Shown here: in pieces, positions 6,861 to 13,731 of the stretch
Position numbering within the stretch: position 1 is the first letter of the stretch
How the letters are laid out: the number at the start of each line of letters is the position of its first letter
NCBI RefSeq assembly: GCF_003248605.1
Contig: NZ_QFPF01000067.1
Coordinates: forward strand, 1-13,731
DNA length: 13,731 bases
Direction: 5' to 3'
Source: Microbacterium sp.
Lineage (GTDB): Bacteria > Actinomycetota > Actinomycetes > Actinomycetales > Microbacteriaceae
Translations under genes and position numbers: made by a program
Notes under the pieces: model-generated
Database searches by the model: none
The model's input: only the letters and a program-made list of their open reading frames with translations
What the model was told of the DNA's origin: nothing

Positions 6861-6866
6861 GTTCTA
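6861..6866 (-). promoter_or_regulatory. Possible -10 box of alkC, leaderless type
   Basis: TAGAAC on the minus strand is followed by six bases and the ATG at 6854. It lacks the final T of TANNNT, so it is weaker than those of tetR and alkD, but the identical spacing and the absence of a ribosome site support it. Confidence 0.35.
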
Positions 6867-6920
6867 TCGCGGCCCGCCGACATCCCTCACCCTGTGTCGA
6901 ACTCGGCCGGCTGCCCGGGT

Positions 6921-7007
6921 GTGCACAGCTGCGGACGCGACATCGCGACACGCCGGCGCACCGCCTGGAACCCCGGCGTGTCGCGCTCGAGGTCCGCAGT
7001 TGTGCAC
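6921..7007. repeat. 87-base compound palindrome between oleD and alkC
   Basis: Two nested pairs of inverted arms. The outer pair is 16 bases: GTGCACAGCTGCGGAC at 6921-6936 against GTCCGCAGTTGTGCAC at 6992-7007, one mismatch, still pairable as G-U on one strand. The inner pair is 13 bases and perfect: CGCGACACGCCGG at 6944-6956 against CCGGCGTGTCGCG at 6973-6985. They are separated by a 7/6-base internal loop, and the terminal loop is 16 bases (6957-6972). No gene covers it. It begins 27 bases after the oleD stop, so it could end the ole transcript, but it has no U-tract and is much longer than a usual terminator. A REP/MITE-like dispersed element is the main alternative. Confidence 0.85.
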
Positions 7008-7034
7008 GGCGCGACCCGAGCCCTGGCGCCGGGG

Positions 7035-7997
7035 TCAGCGGTGGGTGGCGAGCCGCCGCAGACCCTCGTCGATCGACACCGCGGGCGCCCAGTCCAGCGC
7101 ACGGCGCGTCTCGCGCTGGTCGAACCAGTGCGCGGTCGAGAGCTGTTCGGCCAGGAACCGCGTCATCGGGGGCTCGTCGTGGCCGGGGCGCACCGCCCAC
7201 ACCCGCTCGATGAGCGATCCGGCGGCGCGGCCGAGCGATGCGGGCACGCTCCATCGCGGCGGGCGCACACCGGCGGCGAGGCAGATGCCCGCGAGTAGGT
7301 CGCCGACGGGGCGGGGCTCGCCGTTGGTGAGTACGAAGGCGCGGCCGTGCGCGGCATCCATCCGCCCCAGCGCCGCGACGATGCCCGAGGCGGCGTTGTC
7401 GATGTAGGTCGAGTCGATCAGCGCGGTGCCGCCGTTCAGCAGCGGCAGCCGGCCGCGGCGGGCGCGGTCGACGATGCGGGCGACGAGCTGCGTGTCGCCC
7501 GGCCCCCACACCAGGTGCGGACGGATCGCGGTGACCCGCATCGCGGCGCCGTCGCGCGCGAGCGCCAGCAGCTCTGCCTCGGCCTTGGTGCGCGCATACT
7601 CGCCGTGCGCGCGGGCGGGCGCGGCGGTGTCGGCTCCGGCGCCGGCGAGCGCCGTGCCGGTGTGCGCGACCGACGGCGAGGAGACGTGCACGATGCCCGT
7701 GACGCCTGCCGCGAGCGCCGCATCGAGCAGCGCGATCGTCGCGTCGACGTTGACCGCGCGGAACTCGCGCGGATCGCCCGCGAGCGAGACCTTGGCGGCG
7801 AGGTGCACGACACCCTCGACTGCCTCGAGAGCCCGCTCGACGAGGGCGGCATCCGTGACCGAACCGAGCACGTCGGTGGCACCGGGCACGCCGGAGGGCC
7901 GCCTCTGCAGCGTGCGCACCTCGTGCCCCTGCGCGACGAGTTCGGCGGCGACCGCGCGGCCGAGGAACCCGGAGGCCCCGGTCGCCAGTACGATCAC
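7035..7997 (-). CDS. oleD: OleD, NAD(P)H-dependent 2-alkyl-3-ketoacid reductase
   Basis: A 320-residue extended short-chain dehydrogenase/reductase. The Rossmann motif TGASGFLG is at 6-13, the conserved SS at 106-107 (HVSSPSV), and the catalytic Y134xxxK138 in EYARTK; IRPHLVWGPGD follows at 158-168, as in 3-beta-HSD-like enzymes. In olefin biosynthesis OleD reduces the beta-keto acid made by OleA to a beta-hydroxy acid. The start is GTG 7997, whose last two bases share the TGA of oleBC (GTGA, 4-base overlap), so translation is coupled. The frame is open far upstream to 9866, but that stretch is the out-of-frame shadow of oleBC. Last gene of the ole operon. Confidence 0.93.
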   Translation of the reverse strand: MIVLATGASGFLGRAVAAELVAQGHEVRTLQRRPSGVPGATDVLGSVTDAALVERALEAVEGVVHLAAKVSLAGDPREFRAVNVDATIALLDAALAAGVTGIVHVSSPSVAHTGTALAGAGADTAAPARAHGEYARTKAEAELLALARDGAAMRVTAIRPHLVWGPGDTQLVARIVDRARRGRLPLLNGGTALIDSTYIDNAASGIVAALGRMDAAHGRAFVLTNGEPRPVGDLLAGICLAAGVRPPRWSVPASLGRAAGSLIERVWAVRPGHDEPPMTRFLAEQLSTAHWFDQRETRRALDWAPAVSIDEGLRRLATHR

Positions 7998-10657
7998 GGC
8001 GCCACCGGCCGCTCTCCCGCGAGGGTGCGCTCGGCCCACGCCGACAGGCGGGTGCGATCGATCTTGGAGTTGTGCCGGATGTCGGTGGGCAGGGCGGCGA
8101 CGACGAGCACGGCGACGATCGGCGTCGCCGTCGACGCGCGGACGGCCGCCGTGAGCTCGGGGTCGGCGAGGGCTGCTCGGGATGCCGGGGGCAGCGATTC
8201 GACGACCGCCACGGTCTGCTGGAGTCCTCGGGGTCCGACGCCGACGATCGCCGCGCGGCGCACACGGTCGACGCGCTCGATGTCCTGTTCGGGGCCGACG
8301 GGGGCGAGGGGACCCTCGGAGGTGACGAGCACGTGCGGAAGCCGGCCCTCGATCCAGAGCCGCCCTCGCGCGTCGAGGTGCCCGATGTCGCCCGTGCGGT
8401 GCCACCGGCCCTCGCCGCCGGCACCCGCCGAGGCGTCCGGCGTCTCGCGCAGGGCGGCGCGGTCGGTCAGCCACAGCCGGTCGTAGCGGTCTTTCAGGTG
8501 CGGGGCGCTCACGAGCACCTCGCCGAGCAGGCGCGGCTCGGAGCTCGGCTCTCCGGTCGCCCGGCCGTCGTCGTCGAGGGCGCTGATGAGCACGCGGTTC
8601 GCCCCGATCGGGGCGCCGACGAGCACCCCGCGGTCGGGCGCGGCCGCGCCGTCGCGGATCTGATCGAGCGTGACGTCCGTGACGAGGAGGCACTCGGTCA
8701 TGCCGTAGGGGGTGTGCGCGCTCGCGTTCGGCATGAGCGCGCCGATCGCCTCGAGCAGCCCCTGGCCGACGGGCGCGCCGGTGGAGAGGAACGCCTCGAC
8801 CCGCGCGAGCGCCGCGCGGTCGTCGGCGGTCAGCGCATCGGCCGTCGCGACGACGTTGAGCACGGCGGCGGGGGAGAGGAAGACCATGCGCGCGTCCGAG
8901 GCGCGGACGGCGGCGGCCACGGCTCGCGCCGTGAGGGTGCGCGGCGCCGACACGTCCATGTCGGGTGTCGCCGAGCGCGTGCCGAGGGCGGGCCCCAGCA
9001 GCGCGAACGGGGCGAACCCCGTGACCAGGCCGGTCTCGGCCGTGACCTCGAAGTGCGCGGCGAGCACGTCGCGCAGCGCTGCGAGCTGCCCGTGCGTGTA
9101 GGCGACGCCCTTCGCCGGACCCGTCGAGCCCGACGTGAAGAGGATCGCGGCGGGGTCGTCGGCCGCCGGGGCGGGCGGCAGCGGCGCCCCGCGCCCGAGC
9201 GCTGCGACATCGGCGAGGCACGTCGCGACGCCGAGGGCCGCCGCGCTCACACGCGGCAGCCGCGCGGTCGAGATGCGCAGCCCCGGCCAGCCGAGCACAC
9301 GGGCGGCGGTGAGCCCGGGGACCTCGCCGATGATGACGTCGGGCCAGGCGCCGCGCACCGCGCGGGTGAGGCCCTTGACGCCGAGGCCGGCGTCGGCGAC
9401 GACGACGACGGCGCCCAGGCGCAGGCAGGCGTAGACGATCGCCGACAGCGTGGGTCCCGGCGGAACGAGCAGCGAGACGCGGTCGCCGGGTCGCACCCCC
9501 ATCGCCGCAAGTCCTGAGGCGAGCTGCCGCACGCGCTCGTTCAGCTGCCGCCAGCTCACCCGCAGCGGTTCGGCTGCGCCGCCCCGCGCCATATCGATCA
9601 CGGCGCTGTCGTCGTCGTCCGCGCGCGCCTCGAGCCCCCGCCAGATGGGCCTGAAATCGGTGTCGGAGGCCGCTGCCGAGGGGGCGACGGCATCCACCCC
9701 CACCGCCACCCTCTCGTCGAGCCACGCGAACACGGCGTCCGTGTAGGGGCGGTCCTCGGCGACGAGGTGACCGGCGCCCTCGAAGCGATGCACGTCGGCG
9801 TGCGGCAGGCGGGTTGCGAGATCGTCGAGGTAGCGGTCGCTGAAGATCGGGTCGCGCGGCCCCCACAGCATCAGCGCCGGCACCGTGAGCGCCGCGACGC
9901 CCTCGGCGATGCGCTCGAGCTCGGCGAAGCTCTCGTGCCGGGCATCGACCGGGATGTCGGCGACGAAACCGCCGATCCCCGCGCGACGGGCGGCGTCGGC
10001 ATAAGGTGCGCGGTAGGCGTCGCGCACCGCGTCGTCGAGTCGGGGCGAGGCCAGGGCGAGCGTCGTGTCGAGGAACGCCGTGGTGTGCACGGTGGATGCT
10101 GCCAGCATCCCTCGTGCGCCGGCCACGCGCAGCGGGGCCGGGATCGGCACGCCCTCGGGGTGATGCACGGCGGTGTTGAGCAGCGAGACGCCGGCGAGCT
10201 CGGCGGCATGGTCGATCGCCCAGCCGAGGGAGACGACGCCGCCCCAGTCATGGCCGAGCGTCACGACCGGGCCCTCGAGCCCGAGTGCCGCGGTGAATCC
10301 GGCCAGATCCTGCACGCGCTGGGCGAGCGGGCGGTGCATCCCGGTGCGTTCGGAGTAGCCCATCTCGAGCTGGTCGACCGCGATCACCCGCCACGCGGGT
10401 GCGCCCTCGGCCGCCCGGCGCGCGGACTCCGCGACCGCGGCGCGCCACAGGTACGACCAGGTCGGATTGCCGTGCACCGCGAGGATCGTGCCCGCGGGCG
10501 ACGCGCCGTGCTCGTCGAGGTGAGCCCCCGAATCGAGGAAGTGCCACGTGCGATGGGCTCCGGCATCCGCGCCCCGCCCCGGAACGGACAGCAGGCGACT
10601 GTGCCGCGTGTCGAGCCCGGGCAGGCTGGGGGGTGGAAGCATCGCGGCCTGGGTCAC
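7994..10657 (-). CDS. oleBC: OleBC fusion: beta-lactone decarboxylase plus beta-lactone synthetase
   Basis: An 887-residue two-domain enzyme. Residues about 15-318 are an alpha/beta hydrolase of the haloalkane-dehalogenase type (OleB): HGNPTW at 62-67, nucleophile D137 with W138 in GHDWGG, catalytic H297 in GAGH. A linker runs about 319-345. Residues about 346-887 are an acyl-AMP-ligase-type enzyme (OleC): P-loop TSGSTGPAKG at 508-517, YGMTE at 651-655, RTGD at 754-757 and RHNSKIDR with K865. OleC turns the beta-hydroxy acid into a beta-lactone with ATP; OleB decarboxylates it to the cis-olefin. Fused OleBC is known from actinobacteria such as Micrococcus luteus. GTG 10657 is preferred: it overlaps the oleA TGA as GTGA and has GGAG eight bases upstream; ATG 10642 is the alternative. 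The frame is open back to 11005 but that part lies inside oleA. Confidence 0.94.
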   Translation of the reverse strand: MTQAAMLPPPSLPGLDTRHSRLLSVPGRGADAGAHRTWHFLDSGAHLDEHGASPAGTILAVHGNPTWSYLWRAAVAESARRAAEGAPAWRVIAVDQLEMGYSERTGMHRPLAQRVQDLAGFTAALGLEGPVVTLGHDWGGVVSLGWAIDHAAELAGVSLLNTAVHHPEGVPIPAPLRVAGARGMLAASTVHTTAFLDTTLALASPRLDDAVRDAYRAPYADAARRAGIGGFVADIPVDARHESFAELERIAEGVAALTVPALMLWGPRDPIFSDRYLDDLATRLPHADVHRFEGAGHLVAEDRPYTDAVFAWLDERVAVGVDAVAPSAAASDTDFRPIWRGLEARADDDDSAVIDMARGGAAEPLRVSWRQLNERVRQLASGLAAMGVRPGDRVSLLVPPGPTLSAIVYACLRLGAVVVVADAGLGVKGLTRAVRGAWPDVIIGEVPGLTAARVLGWPGLRISTARLPRVSAAALGVATCLADVAALGRGAPLPPAPAADDPAAILFTSGSTGPAKGVAYTHGQLAALRDVLAAHFEVTAETGLVTGFAPFALLGPALGTRSATPDMDVSAPRTLTARAVAAAVRASDARMVFLSPAAVLNVVATADALTADDRAALARVEAFLSTGAPVGQGLLEAIGALMPNASAHTPYGMTECLLVTDVTLDQIRDGAAAPDRGVLVGAPIGANRVLISALDDDGRATGEPSSEPRLLGEVLVSAPHLKDRYDRLWLTDRAALRETPDASAGAGGEGRWHRTGDIGHLDARGRLWIEGRLPHVLVTSEGPLAPVGPEQDIERVDRVRRAAIVGVGPRGLQQTVAVVESLPPASRAALADPELTAAVRASTATPIVAVLVVAALPTDIRHNSKIDRTRLSAWAERTLAGERPVAP

Positions 10658-11676
10658 CAGGCGAGCTCCATCATGGCCGTGTTCAGGCCCGAACCCACAC
10701 CCATCAGCAGCACGCGGTCGCCGCGCGCGAGCGTCTTCTGCTCCTCGGCGAGCGTGATGGGGATGGAGGCGGGGCCGACGTTGCCCAGGTGCGGGAAGGT
10801 CGTGGGCACGCGTGAACGATCCAGCTTCGCGGCCTTGACGATCGCGTTGGTGTGCACCGACGAGACCTGATGGGTGATGTAGCGGTCCATGCTCGACCAG
10901 TTCCACTCGGGTGCCGCCTCTTTCCACGCCGAGACGACGAGGTCGAGGCCGCCTTTGAGCAGGGCCTTGGCGTCGGTGAACATGCCGTCGACGCTGCCGA
11001 CGCACAGCTCGTGGAACTGCGTCGCGGCACGCGTCACGCCGCCGAGGATACGGTGGCCCTCGGGGTGCTCGTCGGCGCGGCCCAGCACGGCCGCGGCCGA
11101 TCCCGAACCCAGGGTGAGGGAGGCGAACTCGCTCATGAAGCCGTCGCGATCGACGTCGGCGTTGACCAGACGATTGATCGTGTTGACCTGGATGTCGTCG
11201 GCGTCCTCGCCGTTGACGACGATGGCGTAGCGGATCTGACCCGACTCGATCATGCTCGCCGCCAGGCTCATGCCGTTGACGAAGCCGAGACAGGCGTTGG
11301 CGACGTCGAAGTTGATCGCCGACGTCGGCAGGCCGAGGCCGTGGTGCAGGCGCACCGCGACCGAGGGCTCGAGGTGCTTGCGGGTGACCGAGGTGTTGAT
11401 GAGCAGGCCCACATCGGCGGGGTCGACCCGCGCCTCGGCCAGCGCGCGCGCACCGGCCTGGATCGTCGCCTCGTCGGTGGCCTCGCCCGCGGCCCAGTTG
11501 CGTCGCTCGATCACGCCGGCGACGCGCTGGAGGAGACCCGGGCGCAGCTTCAGCCGCGCGAGCGCGCTCGAGAGGCGCTGCTCGATGTCTTCGGACGTCG
11601 TCACCCGCGAGGGCAGGACACTCGCGACCGACAACAGCGAGACGTTGTCGAAGCGAGTGGTCGCATTACCGGCCAC
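10654..11676 (-). CDS. oleA: OleA, head-to-head acyl-CoA condensing thiolase
   Basis: A 340-residue thiolase-superfamily protein related to FabH. Nucleophile C129 in VANACLGF, H269 in THQVS and N299 in HLGNVGP form the condensing triad. E103 in HLEPS lies 26 residues before C129, the same distance as E117 to C143 of Xanthomonas OleA, whose glutamate crosses the dimer interface and distinguishes OleA from FabH. It condenses two acyl-CoAs to a beta-keto acid. GTG 11676 is chosen because GGAGG lies four bases upstream and the resulting N terminus (AGNATTRFDNVSLL) is what I remember for relatives; GTG 11712 would add twelve atypical residues. First gene of the ole operon. FabH itself is the alternative, but adjacency to oleBC and oleD settles it. 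Confidence 0.93.
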   Translation of the reverse strand: MAGNATTRFDNVSLLSVASVLPSRVTTSEDIEQRLSSALARLKLRPGLLQRVAGVIERRNWAAGEATDEATIQAGARALAEARVDPADVGLLINTSVTRKHLEPSVAVRLHHGLGLPTSAINFDVANACLGFVNGMSLAASMIESGQIRYAIVVNGEDADDIQVNTINRLVNADVDRDGFMSEFASLTLGSGSAAAVLGRADEHPEGHRILGGVTRAATQFHELCVGSVDGMFTDAKALLKGGLDLVVSAWKEAAPEWNWSSMDRYITHQVSSVHTNAIVKAAKLDRSRVPTTFPHLGNVGPASIPITLAEEQKTLARGDRVLLMGVGSGLNTAMMELAW

Positions 11677-11723
11677 TGAACCTCCGTCGGCGGACGTGCG
11701 CGCCCGCGTCACCCAAAGGACTA

Positions 11724-11758
11724 ACTTTACGCGCTCGACATATCCCCGGGGGCATATG
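11724..11758 (-). promoter_or_regulatory. Putative oleA promoter with palindromic operator
   Basis: On the minus strand TAAAGT (11729 to 11724) fits TANNNT, giving a leader of about 40 bases before GTG 11676 that contains the GGAGG site. Just upstream, 11739-11758 reads CATATCCCCGGGGGCATATG, a near-palindrome in which eight of ten pairs match, with outer arms CATAT/ATATG. It covers the place where the -35 box should be, so a dimeric regulator bound there could control the ole operon. No consensus -35 is visible. Confidence 0.45.
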
Positions 11759-11800
11759 CGGGTGGCTGTGGCGCCGCACCCGTGCGCAGAGGACGGCGAG

Positions 11801-11819
11801 TTAGGGTAACCTACCCAAA
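11801..11819. promoter_or_regulatory. Iron box 1 (DtxR/IdeR-type)
   Basis: TTAGGGTAACCTACCCAAA matches the DtxR/IdeR consensus TTAGGTTAGSCTAACCTAA at 15 of 19 positions by my alignment. It contains TAGGGT and TAACCT, both possible -10 boxes, so a bound Fe-loaded repressor would block initiation. It is the upstream member of a tandem pair before the siderophore-binding lipoprotein gene. Confidence 0.5.
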
Positions 11820-11830
11820 GCCCGCCTCAC

Positions 11831-11849
11831 TTAGGCTTGGCTAACCAAC
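11831..11849. promoter_or_regulatory. Iron box 2 (DtxR/IdeR-type)
   Basis: TTAGGCTTGGCTAACCAAC matches the DtxR/IdeR consensus at 15 of 19 positions, with the right half GGCTAACC intact. It starts exactly 30 bases after box 1 (nearly three helical turns), so two repressor dimers could bind the same face. It ends six bases before the AGGAG ribosome site at 11856-11860. Confidence 0.65.
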
Positions 11850-11868
11850 ATCACCAGGAGATCACAGC

Positions 11869-12903
11869 ATGAGCTCGTACCGCCCGCTGCTCGCGGCATC
11901 CCTGACCGTCGTCACCGCCCTCGCGCTGGCCGGGTGCGCCACCGGCGCGGCCACAGAGGAGAGCGCCTCGCCCGAGAGCGCCCCCGAAACGGTCACCGTC
12001 GAGAACGCCCGGCCCACTCTGACCCTCGTCGAGGAGGACGGCGAGTCCTCCTTCCAGGAGGACCGCGAGGTCGCACGCGAGTCGGTCGAGGTGCCCTTCG
12101 CACCCCAGGCGGTCGTGACCTTCGACATCGCGACACTCGACACGCTCGACGCGATCGGCGCGGGCGACTCGGTCGTGGGCATCCCGGACGTCGGTCTGCC
12201 CGACTACCTGTCGCAGTACGCAGACCTGCCCAAGGTGGGCACGCTCTTCGAGCCCGACTTCGAGGCCGTCGCCGAGCTCGAGCCCGACCTGATCGTCACG
12301 GCCGCGCGCAGCACGGGCCAGTACGACGAGCTGTCCGAGATCTCGACGACCATCGATCTGACCGGCACCTACGGCGGCACGTTCGACCCCGCCGCGGGTC
12401 TCGAGCGCGCCGCGCAGCTCGGCGAGATCTACGGCCTCGAGGCCGAGGTCGACGAGCTCACTGCCACGATCGAGGAGCAGGTCGAGACGATCCAGGGCGC
12501 GGCCGAGGGCACCGCCCTCGTGCTCTCGGTCTCGGGCGGTGAGTTCGGCGCCTTCGGCGAGGGCTCGCGCTTCGGGTACTTCTTCGACGAGCTCGGCTAC
12601 ACCCCCGCGGTGCCTGCCGCCGAGCTTCCCGGCGCCGAGGGTTCGCCCCACGGCGACACCGTGACCAACGAGTTCATCCTCACGGCCGACCCCGACTGGA
12701 TCTTCGCGTTCGACCGCGGCGCCGCGACGGGCGAGGGGTCGACGGCCGAGGCCACCCTCGACAACGAACTCGTCGCGCAGACGACCGCCGCCACCGAGGG
12801 CCAGATCGTCTACCTGCCCGCGAGCGAGATCTACATCGTCATCAACGGCCTGACCGCGATCCAGAACGTGCTCGAGACGGTGCACGAGGCCGTCGCCGGC
12901 TGA
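11869..12903 (+). CDS. Siderophore-binding lipoprotein of an iron ABC transporter (FatB/CeuE/YclQ-like)
   Basis: A 344-residue extracellular solute-binding lipoprotein. A short basic start and hydrophobic signal end in the lipobox LAGC, with lipidated C23. An acidic low-complexity tether (about 24-50) is followed by the periplasmic-binding fold, beginning with the strand around 80-105 (AVVTFDIATLDTLDAIGAG). GTLFEPDFEAVAELEPDLIV (243 region of family maps; here about 124-143) is characteristic of FatB/YclQ-type binders of catecholate siderophores. It captures ferric siderophore at the membrane for the permease next door. ATG 11869 has AGGAG eight bases upstream. Iron repression by DtxR/IdeR is expected from the two boxes. 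First gene of an operon continuing past the window edge; the ligand is not determinable. Confidence 0.92.
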   Translation: MSSYRPLLAASLTVVTALALAGCATGAATEESASPESAPETVTVENARPTLTLVEEDGESSFQEDREVARESVEVPFAPQAVVTFDIATLDTLDAIGAGDSVVGIPDVGLPDYLSQYADLPKVGTLFEPDFEAVAELEPDLIVTAARSTGQYDELSEISTTIDLTGTYGGTFDPAAGLERAAQLGEIYGLEAEVDELTATIEEQVETIQGAAEGTALVLSVSGGEFGAFGEGSRFGYFFDELGYTPAVPAAELPGAEGSPHGDTVTNEFILTADPDWIFAFDRGAATGEGSTAEATLDNELVAQTTAATEGQIVYLPASEIYIVINGLTAIQNVLETVHEAVAG

Positions 12904-12943
12904 TCCCGGCGATGCACGCACCGACAGCGGGGAGCGCCGAGTC

Positions 12944-13731
12944 CTGACCCGCCTCAATCCCGCCGCGCTGATCGTCGCGGGGGTGGCCCTTGTCGCCGCC
13001 CTCGCGACGATCTCGCTGTTCATCGGCGTCGCCGAGCTCGACGCCTTCATCCTCTTCGCCAGCCGCGTGCCGCGCACGGTGGCGCTCGTGCTCGCCGGGG
13101 CGGCCCTCGCGATCACGGGCCTGATCATGCAGCTGCTCGTGCGCAACCGCTTTGTCGAACCCGGCACGACCGGGGCGACGGATGCCGCCTCGCTCGCCCT
13201 GCTCGCGCTGCTCCTGCTCGCCCCCGCCATGCCGATCTGGCTCATGGCGCTCGTGGCGTCGGTGGGCGCGCTGGCGGGGGTCTACGGCTTCCTCGTGCTC
13301 GCGCGACGCATCCCCGCCCGATCGAGCGTGCTCGTGCCGATCGTCGGCATCCTCTACGGCGGGGTGATCGGCGCGGTGACGACATTCATCGCCCTGCGCA
13401 CCGAGATGCTGCAAGAGCTGCTCAGCTGGAGCATCGGCGACTTCTCGGGCGTGCTGCGCGGCCGCTACGAGATCCTCTACCTGGCCGCGGCCGCTGCCCT
13501 CATCGCCTGGATCGTCGCCGACCGCTTCACGCTCCTGGGTCTCGGCGACGACGCCGCCCGGGGCCTCGGGCTCGAGACGCGCGGCGTCATGGCGGTCGGT
13601 GTCGCGATCATCGCCATCGTGACCGGCATCATGCTCGTCGTCGTCGGAGCGCTGCCCTTCCTCGGCCTCATCGCCCCCAACATCGTCAGCCGTCTCATCG
13701 GCGACAACATGCGCCGCGCCGTGCCGCTCGT
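12944..13731 (+). CDS. FecCD-family iron-siderophore permease, partial, CTG start or frameshift
   Basis: The open frame continues past the right edge; 262 residues are visible of an expected 320-340. It is a BtuC/FecCD-fold permease subunit: RVPRTVALVLAGAALAITG (41-59) leading into LLVRNRFVEPGTTGATDAA, SWSIGDFSGVLRGRY (161-175), LLGLGDDAARGLGL (197-210) and ALPFLGLIAPNIVSRLIG (236-253). RFVEPGTTG and the SIGDFSG segment resemble the FatD/YclN subgroup for catecholate siderophores. No ATG, GTG or TTG lies in frame between the last gene and the first helix. CTG 12944 has GGGGAG nine bases upstream and is the best start as written. Alternatively ATG 12912 opens an 11-codon frame that hits TGA at 12945; one extra C there would join it to the permease. 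Confidence 0.88.
   Translation, partial: MTRLNPAALIVAGVALVAALATISLFIGVAELDAFILFASRVPRTVALVLAGAALAITGLIMQLLVRNRFVEPGTTGATDAASLALLALLLLAPAMPIWLMALVASVGALAGVYGFLVLARRIPARSSVLVPIVGILYGGVIGAVTTFIALRTEMLQELLSWSIGDFSGVLRGRYEILYLAAAAALIAWIVADRFTLLGLGDDAARGLGLETRGVMAVGVAIIAIVTGIMLVVVGALPFLGLIAPNIVSRLIGDNMRRAVPL

Noticed and set aside
5700..7298. Long plus-strand open frame across alkC, the palindrome and the end of oleD
   Set aside because: It crosses two unrelated genes and an intergenic palindrome. The product is Arg/Gly/Glu-rich without family signals, whereas the minus strand carries AlkC and OleD signatures.
8072..9517. Plus-strand open frame opposite the OleC half
   Set aside because: A low-complexity Arg/Gly/Asp-rich shadow; the minus-strand frame holds the adenylate-forming motifs.
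7998..9866. Upstream extension of the oleD frame
   Set aside because: The extra 623 residues are Arg/Ala/Pro-rich and lie out of frame within oleBC. The true start is GTG 7997 at the GTGA junction.
10658..11005. N-terminal extension of OleBC into oleA
   Set aside because: The added 116 residues are the shifted frame of oleA. GTG 10657 with a GGAG site and a 4-base overlap is a better start.
11851..13245. Minus-strand open frame opposite the siderophore-binding gene
   Set aside because: Repetitive Gly/Leu/Glu/Arg composition with no motif; the plus strand has a lipobox, ribosome site and iron boxes.

Overview
The window is GC-rich DNA with strong G/C third-position bias, frequent GTG starts, TANNNT promoters placed directly on start codons, DtxR/IdeR-type iron boxes and repeated GGATGC/GCATCC words. 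This points to an actinobacterium, most likely of the Microbacteriaceae (Microbacterium-like). The genus is an inference. Nothing suggests a plasmid or phage, and no tRNA, rRNA, CRISPR array or transposase was found.

Layout. Bases 1-347 contain no gene I can support, but hold a 15-base direct repeat and a quasi-palindrome upstream of a Zn-dependent alcohol dehydrogenase (348-1415, +). Next come a small uncharacterised protein (1442-1765, -) and a TetR regulator (1791-2447, -). The regulator is divergent from a DHA2-type 14-helix MFS exporter (2570-4054, +), and the two share a TetR-like inverted-repeat operator. A single-pass membrane protein of unknown function (4122-4946, +) follows. It ends convergently, with a 17-base overlap, against alkD (4930-5712, -). 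alkD lies downstream of alkC (5754-6854, -), so two HEAT-repeat alkyl-DNA glycosylases sit in tandem.

The centre of interest is 7035-11676 (-), a complete long-chain olefin biosynthesis operon: oleA, a fused oleBC, and oleD. The junctions are 4-base GTGA overlaps. OleA joins two acyl-CoAs head to head, OleD reduces the resulting beta-keto acid, the OleC half forms a beta-lactone and the OleB half decarboxylates it to a cis-alkene. Nucleophiles and signature motifs are intact in every part. Between oleD and alkC lies an 87-base compound palindrome that no gene explains; it may be a terminator or a dispersed REP/MITE-like element.

Divergent from oleA is an iron-uptake operon: a siderophore-binding lipoprotein (11869-12903, +) behind two tandem iron boxes, then a FecCD permease that runs off the right edge. 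The permease lacks an ATG/GTG/TTG start at its expected N terminus. It either starts at CTG or carries a one-base frameshift.

The pathways themselves are known. The less explained signals are the large palindrome, the palindrome over the oleA promoter, the tandem alkC-alkD pair with start-codon-abutting promoters, and the unusual permease start.
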